In this document: positions 44,099 to 54,137 of the stretch, piece by piece | How positions within the stretch are numbered: position 1 is the first letter of the stretch | Layout of the letters: the number at the start of each line of letters is the position of its first letter | Assembly: GCA_029856125.1 (NCBI GenBank) | Contig: JAHQWJ010000139.1 | Coordinates: 1 to 64,000, forward strand | From: Promethearchaeia archaeon | Lineage (GTDB): Archaea > Asgardarchaeota > Lokiarchaeia > Sigyniarchaeales > SOKP01 | Length of the DNA stretch: 64,000 bases | Direction of reading: 5' to 3' | Notes under the pieces: generated by a model | Databases searched by the model: none | What the model saw: only the letters and a program-made list of their open reading frames with translations | What the model was told of the DNA's origin: nothing | Translations under genes and position numbers: made by a program

Positions 44099-46081
44099 TT
44101 AGTTTTTGTATTCATCTGAGGATTTCATTTCATCTTCATCCTCGATTTCTTCATCATCTTCGGGCTTAGGCTTATAAAAAGGTTCTGAGACTATATCATG
44201 TTCTGGTTCGGGAATAGGTTCGTATACTGGTTCCGGTTCTGATTCCGGCTCTGGTGTAGCTTCATATACTGGTTTTGATTCTGGCTCTGATGTAGCTTCA
44301 TATACTGGTTTTGATTCTGGCTCTGGAGTAGGTTCATATACTGGTTCTGGTTCCGGTTCTGGCGTAGGTTCGTACATTGTTTCATATACTGGTTCCGGTT
44401 CTGGTTCCGGCTCAGTTTCTAGCGTAGGTTCATATACTGGTTCTGGTTCTGGCGTAGGTTCATATACTGGTTCAGGCTCTGGCGTAGGTTCATATACTGG
44501 TTCAGGCTCTGGCGTAGGTTCATATACTGGTTCTGGCGTAGGTTCATATACTGGTTCTGGTTCTGGAGTAGGTTCATATACTGGTTCTGGTTCTGGAGTA
44601 GGTTCATATACTGGTTCTGGTTCCGGTTCTGGCGTAGGTTCGTACATTGTTTCATATACTGGTTCCGGTTCTGGTTCCGGTTCTGGTTCCGGTTCTGGTT
44701 CCGGCTCAGTTTCTAGCGTAGGTTCATATACTGGTTCTGGTTCTGGCGTAGGTTCATATACTGGTTCAGGCTCTGGCGTAGGTTCATATACTGGTTCTGG
44801 TTCAGGCTCTGGCGTAGGTTCATATGCTGGTTCAAGTTCAGGCTCTGGAGTAGATTCATATACTGGTTCTGGTTCCGGTTCAGTTTCTAGCGTAGGTTCA
44901 TATACTGGTTCTGGTTCTGGCGTAGGTTCGTACATTGTTTCATATACTGGTTCCGGTTCTGGTTCCAGTTCTGGTTCCGGCTCAGTTTCTAGCGTAGGTT
45001 CATATACTGGTTCCGGCTCTGGCGTAGGTTCATATGCTGGTTCAAGTTCAGGCTCTGGAGTAGATTCATATACTGGTTCTGGTTCCGGTTCAGTTTCTAG
45101 CGTAGGTTCATATACTGGTTCTGGTTCTGGTTCTGGCGTAGGTTCATATACTGGTTCAGGCTCTGGAGTAGATTCATATACTGGTTCTGGTTCCGGCTCA
45201 GGTTCAGGAGTAGATTCATATACTGGTTCTGGTTCAGGTTCTGGCGTAGGTTCATATACTGGTTCTGGCTCTGGAGTAGGTTCATATAATGGTTCTGGCT
45301 CTGGAGTAGGTTCATATAATGGTTCTGGCTCTGGAGTAGGTTCATATACTGGCTCAGGCTCTGGAGTAGGTTCATATACTGGCTCAGGCTCTGGAGTAGG
45401 TTCATATACTGGCTCAGGCTCTGGAGTAGGTTCATATACTGGCTCAGGCTCTGGAGTAGGTTCATATACTGGCTCAGGTTCCCGCTCAGGTTCAGGAGTA
45501 GGTTCATATACTGGTTCTGGTTCCGGTTCTGGGGTAGGTTCATATACTGGTTCTGGTTCTGGTTCTTGGGTAGGTTCATATACTGGTTCCGGTTCTGGTT
45601 CTTGGGTAGGTTCATATACTGGTTCTGGTTCTGGCTCAGCTCTTTTTTTTACAATGGGTTCATCAATTATATATTTTTTATCAGGAGCTTTTTGAGTTAT
45701 CGTAAATGGATTACTCTCAGGTTGTATCATTTGAGGTCCCAGAAAAATGTTTTTTGGTTTTATTTTTTTCTTATCTATTAGTAGTTCTAATTCGAAGCTT
45801 CCTGGAGTGAGGAAATCTACGCCATCAATATCATTTTTTAATGTAGTATCCCATTCAATCGTTTTACTCTCTGATTTTTTTATATTATCCTTAGATTCTG
45901 GTCTGAGCTTTTTAGTTAGTAAAACTTTAGTCTGAAATATTATCTTTCCTTGAAAATCGTGTTCCTTCTTCCCTTTAGTTGTCCACCTCAGGTGAAAACC
46001 ATCAGAATGTTTCCATAAAACATATCCTAAGAATTGACCTGAACTGAAATCTGTACGACCTTTGATCTCTTTTACATTCAT
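44099..46081 (-). CDS. Glu/Pro/Tyr repeat protein with conserved N-terminal domain
   Basis: The first about 150 residues form a normal globular-looking domain ([57 protein letters not shown]). They are followed by about 480 residues of near-perfect tandem repeats of [10 protein letters not shown] (10 aa, 30 bp), with longer higher-order units containing [18 protein letters not shown], and an acidic tail ([11 protein letters not shown]). No signal peptide or membrane helix. The start is set at [12 protein letters not shown]; the 43 upstream codons of the ORF look non-coding. The repeat is strongly acidic and likely extended, with a regularly spaced Tyr. Function unknown. Confidence 0.75.
   Translation of the reverse strand: MNVKEIKGRTDFSSGQFLGYVLWKHSDGFHLRWTTKGKKEHDFQGKIIFQTKVLLTKKLRPESKDNIKKSESKTIEWDTTLKNDIDGVDFLTPGSFELELLIDKKKIKPKNIFLGPQMIQPESNPFTITQKAPDKKYIIDEPIVKKRAEPEPEPVYEPTQEPEPEPVYEPTQEPEPEPVYEPTPEPEPEPVYEPTPEPEREPEPVYEPTPEPEPVYEPTPEPEPVYEPTPEPEPVYEPTPEPEPVYEPTPEPEPLYEPTPEPEPLYEPTPEPEPVYEPTPEPEPEPVYESTPEPEPEPEPVYESTPEPEPVYEPTPEPEPEPVYEPTLETEPEPEPVYESTPEPELEPAYEPTPEPEPVYEPTLETEPEPELEPEPEPVYETMYEPTPEPEPVYEPTLETEPEPEPVYESTPEPELEPAYEPTPEPEPEPVYEPTPEPEPVYEPTPEPEPVYEPTLETEPEPEPEPEPEPEPEPVYETMYEPTPEPEPEPVYEPTPEPEPVYEPTPEPEPVYEPTPEPVYEPTPEPEPVYEPTPEPEPVYEPTPEPEPVYEPTLETEPEPEPEPVYETMYEPTPEPEPEPVYEPTPEPESKPVYEATSEPESKPVYEATPEPESEPEPVYEPIPEPEHDIVSEPFYKPKPEDDEEIEDEDEMKSSDEYKN
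44200..45640 (-). repeat. In-frame 30-bp tandem repeat array encoding EPEPVYEPT
   Basis: On the plus strand units read like GGTTCATATACTGGTTCTGG with a GGCGTA or GGAGTA spacer. Units are mostly 30 bp but 24- and 36-bp variants and a larger composite unit containing GTACATTGTTTC recur at about 44.37, 44.64 and 44.93 kb. All length changes are multiples of 3, so the array is protein-coding and not a CRISPR. Confidence 0.9.
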
Positions 46082-46212
46082 TTTTATTTCTCTTAAATTA
46101 TGAAGTAATTTCAGATAAATTATGTAACAATTTGTTAATAAATTTTTACTAAACGAAAAAGTATTTGAGATATGTTTTGTTCTATTTCTTATTAAAAAAT
46201 TAGGTAACAAAA

Positions 46213-47487
46213 TTGGGGATTACTGAGGATACGCCCTCTTTCCATGCTGGAGAGGTAGATAAATGTGATAATCTATTCTCTTATCGTGTCTGGCCCATTT
46301 TTATGCTTTCCTTTTGTCGATTATTTTTCTTATCTATTTTTGAAAGAGCATTTCAAAATTATATCTATTTCAATCAAGATGTAAGCGAGAGTATGCTAGG
46401 AATAATAAGTTCAGCACCTGCAATTGCTTATATTTTCGGTCCTATTCTTGGCCACCTAATTACAAAAAAACTGGGAATTCGAAATTCAATTATAATATCT
46501 GCGATTGGCACTCCTTTCTTAATAGGTGCTCAGATGATATATTTTGAGCCAATTTATCTCATTTTTATTCGAGTTATAAATGGATTATTATTAGGCATAT
46601 TTTGGCCTAATTGTTATAACTTGCTAAGTAGATGGCAAAGTGTCAGTAGTGATGCTAAATCTAATAAAAATTTTAGGCATTTTAATTTCTCTTGGAATCT
46701 AGGCTTTATTTCTGGACTTTTGGTTGGTTACTTTTTGGCTTTCGCTCAGGACGAATATTTCGCTATGACCTTCGCGTTTGTAATTTCATTTTCACTACCT
46801 TTCTTTAGTCTATTCCTTAAAAAGGAATCAGAATTAAACCATGTGGATAGGAATTTCAAAAACAACAATAATGGCCTGAAACTGAACAGTAATGTCGTAC
46901 CTCAAGACCAACAAAATTCAAACAATAAGATGATTGCTTATCCTATTTTATTTTCATGGATCATTTTATTAATATATGCTGCATCAAAATCTGTATTCCG
47001 GTTTGGTTACCCCGTATTTCTAAAAAATTCAGGTAGTCCCTCATATCATTCATATCTAATTCAACTTTCAATGCAAATCGGACAGTTAGGTGGCTTAACC
47101 TGGAGTAACTCTATGAAAATTTATTCAAGAAAAATATCAGTCTATGTTAGTCTTATTATGATAATACTTAGCTCCATAGCAATCGTATTAGTTCAAGATA
47201 TAATATTTATATCTATAATAAGTGCATCTATCGGACTTTTTATAGGACTGATTCAGGGTACTTCGTTAAAAATTATGATTGATTACGGTGCTGCGAAAAA
47301 TACTAAAAAATATTCTACTATAAATGAAGTATTAAAGGGTATCGGATTTGGTTTAACCCCTATTGCTGCGGGTTTTATCGCAGAAATTAACATCTATGGT
47401 GTCTTTGTATTCCTTATAATCCTTGGAGTGTCCGTCTTAATACCCTTACTTTACCTCTCCCGAAATCTAAAATTTAAAAATCGCTGA
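46213..47487 (+). CDS. Major facilitator superfamily transporter, paralogue B
   Basis: Twelve helices, 424 aa, with [45 protein letters not shown] closely matching the MFS protein at 36.7 kb, and the A-like motif [14 protein letters not shown]. The central loop is Asn-rich ([12 protein letters not shown]). Start is TTG, so the first few residues are uncertain. Located divergent from the repeat protein. Substrate unknown; the paired copies suggest a recent lineage-specific expansion. Confidence 0.8.
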   Translation: MGITEDTPSFHAGEVDKCDNLFSYRVWPIFMLSFCRLFFLSIFERAFQNYIYFNQDVSESMLGIISSAPAIAYIFGPILGHLITKKLGIRNSIIISAIGTPFLIGAQMIYFEPIYLIFIRVINGLLLGIFWPNCYNLLSRWQSVSSDAKSNKNFRHFNFSWNLGFISGLLVGYFLAFAQDEYFAMTFAFVISFSLPFFSLFLKKESELNHVDRNFKNNNNGLKLNSNVVPQDQQNSNNKMIAYPILFSWIILLIYAASKSVFRFGYPVFLKNSGSPSYHSYLIQLSMQIGQLGGLTWSNSMKIYSRKISVYVSLIMIILSSIAIVLVQDIIFISIISASIGLFIGLIQGTSLKIMIDYGAAKNTKKYSTINEVLKGIGFGLTPIAAGFIAEINIYGVFVFLIILGVSVLIPLLYLSRNLKFKNR

Positions 47488-47501
47488 TATTCTCTGATAG
47501 A

Positions 47502-48095
47502 TTAATCCCCATAGGCGACGTGGGCTATATGGAGGGAAATAATTATTATAAAAATTATTAGGCTAGTGTGGAATCTAAACAAGGGTTTTCTTAGCTTTTT
47601 TAGTTTCTTTATCTTTTTTAGAACTACTTTAATTATTATGCCCGTAATTCCGAAAGTTAGATAGAGACTAGCAGTTGTTAAACCTAATATAGCTTTAATG
47701 TTACCTTCAACTATTAACGTTGCCCCATGTATAAGCAAAAGAGTTATCGCTGTACCCCCAGCAAAAAAGTGTAAGAGTGAAAGTGGTTTTTTAACTTTTA
47801 AAAATGCTTTCTGAATCTTTGCACGCCGTTCTTCAAATTTATCGTTTTTGGGCAAAATCTTCTTTGAATTAATGAAAGTTTGATAAAAAAACACATATAT
47901 AATTGACACCGAAAACAAACCAAGCGCAGCTACACCGAGATTTTTTGCTCTATCTTTGAAATCGTCGTCTTCTCCGTCTTCAGCAACTACTGTCGAAGAC
48001 ACACATATCACTCCTAAAGTAAAAATCGTTAAAAAAAGAACTACTTCTAAATAACGCTTATTGAGAGCTGGGAATTCGAATTTATTATGGAACAT
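47502..48095 (-). CDS. Histidine-containing membrane protein, possibly heme-binding
   Basis: A signal-like first helix (VVLFLTIFTLGVICVSSTVVAEDG), then about four further helices. Histidines sit in or next to the helices in pairs: LLHFFAGGTAITLLLIHG and FRFHTSLIIFIIIISLHIAHVAYGD. Such paired His residues recall cytochrome b561 or ferric-reductase-like membrane cytochromes, but no family was recognised and the length (197 aa) is not decisive. A basic loop KKIKKLKKLRK lies between the last two helices. Confidence 0.55.
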   Translation of the reverse strand: MFHNKFEFPALNKRYLEVVLFLTIFTLGVICVSSTVVAEDGEDDDFKDRAKNLGVAALGLFSVSIIYVFFYQTFINSKKILPKNDKFEERRAKIQKAFLKVKKPLSLLHFFAGGTAITLLLIHGATLIVEGNIKAILGLTTASLYLTFGITGIIIKVVLKKIKKLKKLRKPLFRFHTSLIIFIIIISLHIAHVAYGD

Positions 48096-48252
48096 TTTTC
48101 TCTTACTTTGTTGATGTTAGCTCAATAGTTAGATTATCCAACTATTCTAATAAGTCTACTATAAGCTAAAGACTTATTATCTTTTTTGGTTCTAATTTGT
48201 TAGATCATAATTTTTTAGAAGAGATTAATAGCAATAGAAAATTACTTTATCT

Positions 48253-48870
48253 GTGTTTAACGACCTAGATAATCTCTTTAGATTCGATAAAACAAATATT
48301 CGTTTAGCTGGAAAAGTTGCTGCTAAAGCTTATTTTGAAGTCGACGATTTTACGAATTCTTCTAAAGATCCCTCTAAACAGATGAAATATTTAATAAAAT
48401 TAATGAACTTAACATTTCAGATATCTGTAAAATTTGGTAGTGTCTATGCTCCAAGCAAAGCTATTGAGGGAGTTGCCGCTTGGCTACCTCATGATGAATT
48501 TAATTTATCAATTTGGCAATACATACGACATGGAGCTCTTTCCGCGTTTTTTAGAGCAGGAAATGAAGGGCGAAGAAATTTACTGCGATATTCCAACATA
48601 GCTAGTAGAAAACATAAGCAGTATGCAAATTTTCCTCACATGTACTTATATAATCTTGCGATAGACCCCAAATATCAAGGTCTTGGTTATGCTAGCAGAT
48701 TATTAAAACCTATGCTTGCCAAAATTGACGAGAACAACTTACCTTGTTATTTAGAATCGCCCGAAAGAAATTTGGCTCTGTACGAACATTTTGGATTTGA
48801 AATTGTTGAACATATAGCTTTGCCTGAATTCGATAATGAAATATGGTTGATGCTCAGAAGTAATAAATAA
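48253..48870 (+). CDS. GNAT-family N-acetyltransferase
   Basis: Acetyl-CoA-binding motif A is seen as LYNLAIDPKYQGLGYASRLLKPML (Q-x-x-G-x-G/A), followed by motif B ESPERNLALYEHFGFEIVEH. The N-terminal part (AKAYFEVDDFTN, GVAAWLPHDEF) is typical of the small GNAT group related to puromycin N-acetyltransferase. Start is GTG. Substrate unknown. A degraded GNAT-like C-terminus follows directly downstream. Confidence 0.88.
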   Translation: MFNDLDNLFRFDKTNIRLAGKVAAKAYFEVDDFTNSSKDPSKQMKYLIKLMNLTFQISVKFGSVYAPSKAIEGVAAWLPHDEFNLSIWQYIRHGALSAFFRAGNEGRRNLLRYSNIASRKHKQYANFPHMYLYNLAIDPKYQGLGYASRLLKPMLAKIDENNLPCYLESPERNLALYEHFGFEIVEHIALPEFDNEIWLMLRSNK

Positions 48871-48893
48871 CAATCTACCTAAAGTTTTAATAG

Positions 48894-49064
48894 CATTGCA
48901 TCTCTATCCATGAAAAATTAGGCTTCAAATATAAATGTGGAAAGGTATTGATTCCTGTTTATAATAGAAGAAATAAAATTAATCCAAAATCCTTTTTCTA
49001 TAGGATCGTAGTTCATAAATATACCATATTCCTTTATTTAATACCTAATGATAGTTATTATTAG
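48894..49064 (+). pseudogene. Possible GNAT acetyltransferase remnant
   Basis: An open frame of 56 codons between TAG codons, with no start, reads HEKLGFKYKCGKVLIPVYNRR. The (Y/H)EKLGFK segment is the usual C-terminal motif of GNAT acetyltransferases. It lies immediately after an intact GNAT gene and may be the tail of a decayed tandem copy. The evidence is one short motif, so it is tentative. Confidence 0.35.
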
Positions 49065-49098
49065 GTACACATGAATAAACCACCTAATAATATTTTAC

Positions 49099-49104
49099 GG
49101 AGGT
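49099..49104 (+). promoter_or_regulatory. Strong Shine-Dalgarno GGAGGT before a 55-aa ORF
   Basis: GGAGGT lies 7 nt upstream of an ATG. It is one of the strongest ribosome sites in the window and supports the reality of the small gene that follows. Confidence 0.6.
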
Positions 49105-49111
49105 AATAAAA

Positions 49112-49279
49112 ATGAAAGCACTGAAAGAACGGATTTGGTTCGATGAAAGTATAGAAATGCTTACGAAGAGTCCAAAAGAATATTATAGAGGAATTTTCAA
49201 TGAAGTTGTAGAAGAAATTAAAAAAAATAATAAATTCGTTAAAAATTTCGACACTTGTCTTACTTGTCCTGAACTATGA
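49112..49279 (+). CDS. Small 55-aa protein with C-terminal CxxC
   Basis: Not in the ORF track because of its length. It reads MKALKERIWFDESIEML, then a Lys/Glu-rich helix (FNEVVEEIKKNNKFVKNF), and ends DTCLTCPEL. The strong GGAGGT at 7-nt spacing supports expression. The C-terminal CLTC could bind metal or be redox active. No family recognised. It lies between the GNAT region and the iorBA operon, transcribed toward iorB. Confidence 0.6.
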   Translation: MKALKERIWFDESIEMLTKSPKEYYRGIFNEVVEEIKKNNKFVKNFDTCLTCPEL

Positions 49280-49333
49280 AAATAGAAATAGGGAAAATCC
49301 CTCAGAACAATTAATATTTCTTTTGATCTTTTT

Positions 49334-49912
49334 TTAATTTAATGCTATTCCTTCTAATAACGCTTTTCGATTTAAATCTAAAATTGGGCCTTTAAAATGT
49401 TGATTTATAGATGCTAAAAGATCCTCCTCAGTTAAAGGTAAGAATCTTGCGATGTATCCTAAAATAATCGTGTTTATCATTTTAATGTTCTTAAATTTAT
49501 CAACTATTGGCATTACTGGAACAGTGTAGACATTATCCGAATTCTCATTTAGAACTATTGATAGATCTTCTTCCAAAGGATATTCACGAGTCCGTGTTTC
49601 TTTTTGGTAAGTTGCTACAATCAGTTTAGAACTTCGATCAGGTTTTGCAAATTCTAATACGTCTAAAATGCTTGCCTTTTCAGTGGAGATTATCATATCA
49701 GCTGATCCTATAATAGGTATAGGGGCAGCAATCTTTTCTCCAAAACGAAGGAAGCAAATTACCTTTCCGCCCCTCTGGCTAAGACCGTGTTTTTCAGAAG
49801 TTATTACTTTATATCCTTTTTGCATTAGACTGTTTCCTAATATTTGTAAAAACCTAATTAAACCTTGCCCACCTAAGCCTGTAATAACAATTGTGTAGTT
49901 ATTACTATTCAT
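49334..49912 (-). CDS. iorB: Indolepyruvate:ferredoxin oxidoreductase, beta subunit
   Basis: The gamma-domain-type subunit of the 2-oxoacid oxidoreductase: ITGLGGQGLIRFLQILGNSLM at the N-terminus and SEKHGLSQRGGKV, as in IorB. 192 aa is the usual length. It overlaps the 3' end of iorA by 8 nt, so the two are translationally coupled. Together they oxidise aryl pyruvates from aromatic amino acids to aryl-acetyl-CoA, reducing ferredoxin. Confidence 0.93.
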   Translation of the reverse strand: MNSNNYTIVITGLGGQGLIRFLQILGNSLMQKGYKVITSEKHGLSQRGGKVICFLRFGEKIAAPIPIIGSADMIISTEKASILDVLEFAKPDRSSKLIVATYQKETRTREYPLEEDLSIVLNENSDNVYTVPVMPIVDKFKNIKMINTIILGYIARFLPLTEEDLLASINQHFKGPILDLNRKALLEGIALN

Positions 49913-51857
49913 TATTATTTCCTCCTAAAATTGCATCGTTTGGACATAGGTATTCACAGATACCGCACCCTAAGCATTCATTTGAGTTAATATGAGCGAT
50001 GTCGTTTTTTTTAGTTAACGCAGGACAGTAAAATTGATTGTAACACAAACCACAGTTAGTGCATAATTCTTCGTCAACATACCTTACTTCCAGTGTGTTT
50101 CTTTGATTATATTTTTGGATGCATTCATCTTCAATTACAATAACTTGCATGTCATTTTTCTCTAAGACACTTTGACCTTTTTCATATAAAATTTCTTCCA
50201 GATTATGGAGATAATTCTCATCATTTCCTTTTTGGTGCTTGATTATACTGACATTTGCACCAGTACCTTGTAAAAGCCTCCCTAAATCTACTTTTTTCTT
50301 ATTGGATCCTTCCTGATAATAACGATTATCACTTCCTGGGTGTGGTTGTTGGCCAGTCATCCCGATCCACCCATTATCTAAAATTAATACTAAAATAGGG
50401 GCTTTATTGTAGACACCATTTATTAATGCCGGTATTCCAGAATGAAAAAAAGTGCCATCTCCAATAATAGCAATATTTAAGCTGTCGTCAGTGTGCGCAA
50501 CTCCTTGAGCTAACGCAATACTCGATCCCATACAGTACTTCACGTTAGCAAACGAATACGGCGAGAAAGAAAGAAGTGTATAGCACCCAATATCTTGATA
50601 AAAGTAAATTTCTTTTGCGAAGTCTAATTTTAATTTCTTGACCGCTTTCCTTAAAGCATATCCAATCGTACCGTAAGGACAACCTGGGCATAATATGGGC
50701 CTCCTTCTAACTGTTTCATATCTTTTACCGTTAATTTGCCTTAGGTTTGTTATTGGTGTTAGATTAGTTATTTTTGTTAACGCAAGAGCAACTTTAGTCG
50801 GATTTAATTCTCCAACAAAATTCAATGCTGAACTTTCTTTTGAATAGGAAAATGGATCTTTCCCGTGTATTTTCGTTTGAACGCCGTTCTTTTGAGCAAT
50901 CGCTAAAACTTCTGTTTCGATGTACGCATCGTTTTCTTCTACTACAAATACTTGTTTAAACTGTTTAAGGAATGTAACGATTTTTCTTTCAGGTAGAGGG
51001 TTAATAAAGCCAAGTTTAAGGACAGGTGCTTTTATGTTAAGTGATTCTAGTGCTTCAAGCACATATGTATATGACACTCCACTTGTAATGATTCCTAAAT
51101 CGAATTCATTTGACACATTTTTATATTCGATTTTATTTAAAGAGCTATTTTCTGACTTTGATAATGCTCGATTCATCCTATTATATATCTGATCTTGCTT
51201 CAAATCTAAGAAATAGAGTCTTGACGCTACATTAACCTCAGGTGATAAATCAAAATTTTCGTTAAGTTTAGGTGGTACTAGTTTTCCAACTTTAACATTA
51301 CTCCTTGCGTGAGCCACCATAGTAACCAACCGTATAATTACAGGAATTTTTAACTCCCTTGAAATTTCGAACGCAAGTTTAGTATATTCCAAACATTCTT
51401 GGGGATTACTGGGTTCCAGAGCGGGCACCTTTAATAGTTTCAAGTAATATCTTGAATCCATTTCGACAGCACTGGAATACTGTTGAGGATCGTCAGCAAC
51501 TAAAACAACCATAGCGGAATTTTCATTTTTTGGGCGTGTAGTAGCAAGAGCAAAGAAGGCATCTGAAGCGACGTTCAAACCTACATTTTTCATACCAACC
51601 ATAGCTTTAGCTCCTCGAGAATATGCAGCACCTGCAACTTCAATTGCAACCTTTTCGTTAACGCTACTTTCTACCCAATTCAATCCTGCATCTTTAAATA
51701 ATTCTGTAAAAGTCTCTCCTACTTCTGAACTTGGAGTACCTGGGTAATAGGTGTAAACATTTATACCGCTTTCCAGAGCACCACGAGTAACGGCTACATT
51801 CCCTAAAAGAAAGAATTCTTCACCAAATTGGCCTTGTAAGATTTTGGAGCGTTCCAT
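49905..51857 (-). CDS. iorA: Indolepyruvate:ferredoxin oxidoreductase, alpha subunit
   Basis: 650 aa with the full IorA order: pyrimidine-binding domain (LLGNVAVTRGALESGINVYTYYPGTPSSE), transketolase-like middle region, TPP-binding domain (RPILCPGCPYGTIG, IGDGTFFHSGIPALINGVYN, LDNGWIGMTGQQPHPG) and a C-terminal ferredoxin domain with CTNCGLCYNQFYCP and CLGCGICEYLCP. The first cluster set is slightly irregular, as in other IorA. The neighbouring divergent gene is an acyl-CoA ligase that could act on aryl acids (inference). Confidence 0.95.
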   Translation of the reverse strand: MERSKILQGQFGEEFFLLGNVAVTRGALESGINVYTYYPGTPSSEVGETFTELFKDAGLNWVESSVNEKVAIEVAGAAYSRGAKAMVGMKNVGLNVASDAFFALATTRPKNENSAMVVLVADDPQQYSSAVEMDSRYYLKLLKVPALEPSNPQECLEYTKLAFEISRELKIPVIIRLVTMVAHARSNVKVGKLVPPKLNENFDLSPEVNVASRLYFLDLKQDQIYNRMNRALSKSENSSLNKIEYKNVSNEFDLGIITSGVSYTYVLEALESLNIKAPVLKLGFINPLPERKIVTFLKQFKQVFVVEENDAYIETEVLAIAQKNGVQTKIHGKDPFSYSKESSALNFVGELNPTKVALALTKITNLTPITNLRQINGKRYETVRRRPILCPGCPYGTIGYALRKAVKKLKLDFAKEIYFYQDIGCYTLLSFSPYSFANVKYCMGSSIALAQGVAHTDDSLNIAIIGDGTFFHSGIPALINGVYNKAPILVLILDNGWIGMTGQQPHPGSDNRYYQEGSNKKKVDLGRLLQGTGANVSIIKHQKGNDENYLHNLEEILYEKGQSVLEKNDMQVIVIEDECIQKYNQRNTLEVRYVDEELCTNCGLCYNQFYCPALTKKNDIAHINSNECLGCGICEYLCPNDAILGGNNNE

Positions 51858-52021
51858 TGTCTTGTGAAATTACTTTCCTAATTAATTTTTAATTTAGTAA
51901 ATTGTACTTTCACTTGCATTAAACTTTTATATAAATAAAATAAATGCATTTTATCGGTATTAAATTGAATTCTATTACTAATGATACCATCTAAGAGAAA
52001 AAATTAACAATAGCTTGCGAG

Positions 52022-53680
52022 GTGCAAGAATTGGTCAAATACAAAAGAGGTCACCTTTATTATCCCACAATTCCTATCCATAAAGTTTTAGAGGATACTG
52101 CTGAAAGATTTCCGGACAAATTAGCTTTTCTTTACCCTATGGAAATGACTTTCAAACAGTTTAAAGAGCAAGTAGATATCTTCGCTACTGCATTGAAAAA
52201 CTTAGGTGTGAAAAAGGGCGATAGAGTAGCCCTTTATATCCCAAATTCCATCCAGTGGGAAATCGCGTTTTATGGGTTAGAGAAAGCAGGGGCAACAATG
52301 GTGCCCATGAATCCCTTATTTAAAGAAACTGAGGTCAAATACGAAGCTAATGACTCTGGAGCGAAAACTATAGTAGTTTTCCAGCCATTATACCCAATTG
52401 TAGCTGCAGTCAAAGATAAAACAGAACTTAATACAATAATAATAATCGAATCAGAAGAGAATAAGGAGAATCTTAAAATGCCGGAGGGGACCATAGGATG
52501 GTCAGAACTAATGAAAAGTACAAAATCTGATCCTCCAGAATATGTATTCAATCCGAAAGAGGATCTTGCTGCGCTGGTATACACAAGCGGAACTACAGGA
52601 TTACCAAAAGGAACAATGCTTACGCATTACAATATGGTATCAAATGTAGTTCAAGCTAGTACAATGTTCGAGTTAAGTGAATTTGATATCGCCATGACTG
52701 TGCTTCCACTTTATCATATCTATGGCCTTAATGTTTGTATGAACCAGGCTATTTGGTTAGGTGCATCACAGGTTGTGACACCTCGATTCGATGCGAAAGA
52801 GTTTTGTGAGTTGGTAGAAAAATATAGAATTACCTACAGCCTATGTGTCCCTCCAATATTTCTCGCAGTTGTTAGACACTTAGAAGAACCGAGAGTTAAA
52901 GGATACGATTGGGAGGATCTTAAAATTGTTAATAATGGTGGGGCTCCAATTCCGCTAGAACTTCTTGAGAGGTTTTATAAATTAGCAAAAAAGAAATGTA
53001 ACGCTAAAAATGTAACCATCCAACACGGTTGGGGATTAACCGAAGCTTCCCCTGTAGTTGCCGCTAATCCTATGTCTCGACCTAAGATGGAATCCCAAGG
53101 AATTTTAATTCCAGATACTTTTCATAAGATTATCGACTTAGAAACAGGTGAAGAACTACCAAAACGCGGAGATGTTGGTGAGCTTGTTATAAAGGGCCCT
53201 CAAGTTATGAAAGGCTATTGGAACCGATCAGAGGCTACCGAAAGCGCATTTTGGACAGATTCTAAAACCGGAGAAAAATGGTTAAGAACGGGCGATATGG
53301 CATACATAGACGAAGAAGAATACGAACACCTTCTTGATCGGATAAAAGAAATGATTAAATATAAAGGTTGGAGTATCGCACCTGCAGAACTTGAAGACAT
53401 GCTCTTTAACAATCCTCATATCTTTGACGCTGCTGTTATAGGCAAACCATCTAAAGAATTAGATGTAGGAGAAATTCCGAAAGCTTTCATCATTTTAAAA
53501 CCAGAGTCCAAAGGAAAAGTGTCAGAACTAGAAATTATAGATTGGATTGCCGAAAGGATTTCTGCTTACAAAAAGATTCGAGAGGTTGAATTCGTTGATG
53601 AAATTCCAAAATCAGGCTCTGGAAAAATTTTGAGAAGAGAACTGGTCGAATTAGAAAAAAAAAGGCTTGGTATAAAATAA
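52022..53680 (+). CDS. AMP-forming acyl-CoA synthetase
   Basis: ANL-family ligase. The ATP signature VYTSGTTGLPKGTMLTHYN lies near residue 185, motif HGWGLTEASPVV near 340, the LRTGDMAYIDEEEY hinge near 425, and the catalytic Lys in PKSGSGKILRREL at the C-terminus. Length 552 aa fits long/medium-chain or aryl acid CoA ligases. Start is GTG, with TTG three codons later as an alternative. Divergent from iorA, which suggests linked regulation. Acid specificity cannot be read from the motifs. Confidence 0.93.
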   Translation: MQELVKYKRGHLYYPTIPIHKVLEDTAERFPDKLAFLYPMEMTFKQFKEQVDIFATALKNLGVKKGDRVALYIPNSIQWEIAFYGLEKAGATMVPMNPLFKETEVKYEANDSGAKTIVVFQPLYPIVAAVKDKTELNTIIIIESEENKENLKMPEGTIGWSELMKSTKSDPPEYVFNPKEDLAALVYTSGTTGLPKGTMLTHYNMVSNVVQASTMFELSEFDIAMTVLPLYHIYGLNVCMNQAIWLGASQVVTPRFDAKEFCELVEKYRITYSLCVPPIFLAVVRHLEEPRVKGYDWEDLKIVNNGGAPIPLELLERFYKLAKKKCNAKNVTIQHGWGLTEASPVVAANPMSRPKMESQGILIPDTFHKIIDLETGEELPKRGDVGELVIKGPQVMKGYWNRSEATESAFWTDSKTGEKWLRTGDMAYIDEEEYEHLLDRIKEMIKYKGWSIAPAELEDMLFNNPHIFDAAVIGKPSKELDVGEIPKAFIILKPESKGKVSELEIIDWIAERISAYKKIREVEFVDEIPKSGSGKILRRELVELEKKRLGIK

Positions 53681-53687
53681 AAAAAAA

Positions 53688-54056
53688 TTATATGGCAGTA
53701 GGATCGTTCTGCATAATTCCGGAAATAACACCCTCAGAATCTTTAAAATAAGCTAACCAGCCTACATGAGGCACTGCGTGCTTTGGCCTCACGATTTCGC
53801 CGCCTTTACTTTCGATTTTCTCGATTATATCGTCAATATTAGCTACATCAATAGTGTTTACCACTTTTGGGAAACCTTCTTCTGCGTAACCTAAACCCCC
53901 ATCAATCCCTGTTTCGTCTTCGTCACCAGTCATAATGAGCCAATAATCCATAGGGCCATCCCATTTTTCAAACCTCCAACCAAATACATCTTCATAAAAA
54001 GATATTGCCTTATGAACATCCTTTACATTCATTTCAAAATGCACTAATCTCGGCAT
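53688..54056 (-). CDS. VOC (glyoxalase/bleomycin-resistance) family protein
   Basis: One VOC unit of 122 aa: VHFEMNVKDVHKAISFYEDVFGWRFEKW at the N-terminus and GWLAYFKDSEGVISGIMQ at the end, with an internal TIDVANIDDIIEKIESKGGEIV repeat half. His and Glu at positions typical of metal ligands are visible. GAGGTG lies 5 nt before the ATG. Small VOC proteins of this type occur widely and their substrates are usually unknown. Confidence 0.88.
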   Translation of the reverse strand: MPRLVHFEMNVKDVHKAISFYEDVFGWRFEKWDGPMDYWLIMTGDEDETGIDGGLGYAEEGFPKVVNTIDVANIDDIIEKIESKGGEIVRPKHAVPHVGWLAYFKDSEGVISGIMQNDPTAI

Positions 54057-54137
54057 TAAAACACCTCTTAATGTTTTTACATTATAACTTAAAAGTTAAT
54101 TATAAAAAAGTTTTACTTATAATGTAAAAATTCCACT

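Noticed and set aside
44191-45615. ORF-track proteins [13 protein letters not shown]..., [11 protein letters not shown]... in the repeat region
   Set aside because: They are shadow frames of the EPEPVYEPT repeat; the correct frame has a non-repetitive N-terminal domain and a normal end.
44200-45640. Possible CRISPR array
   Set aside because: Repeats are direct, tandem and without unique spacers, and all unit lengths are multiples of three inside one open reading frame.
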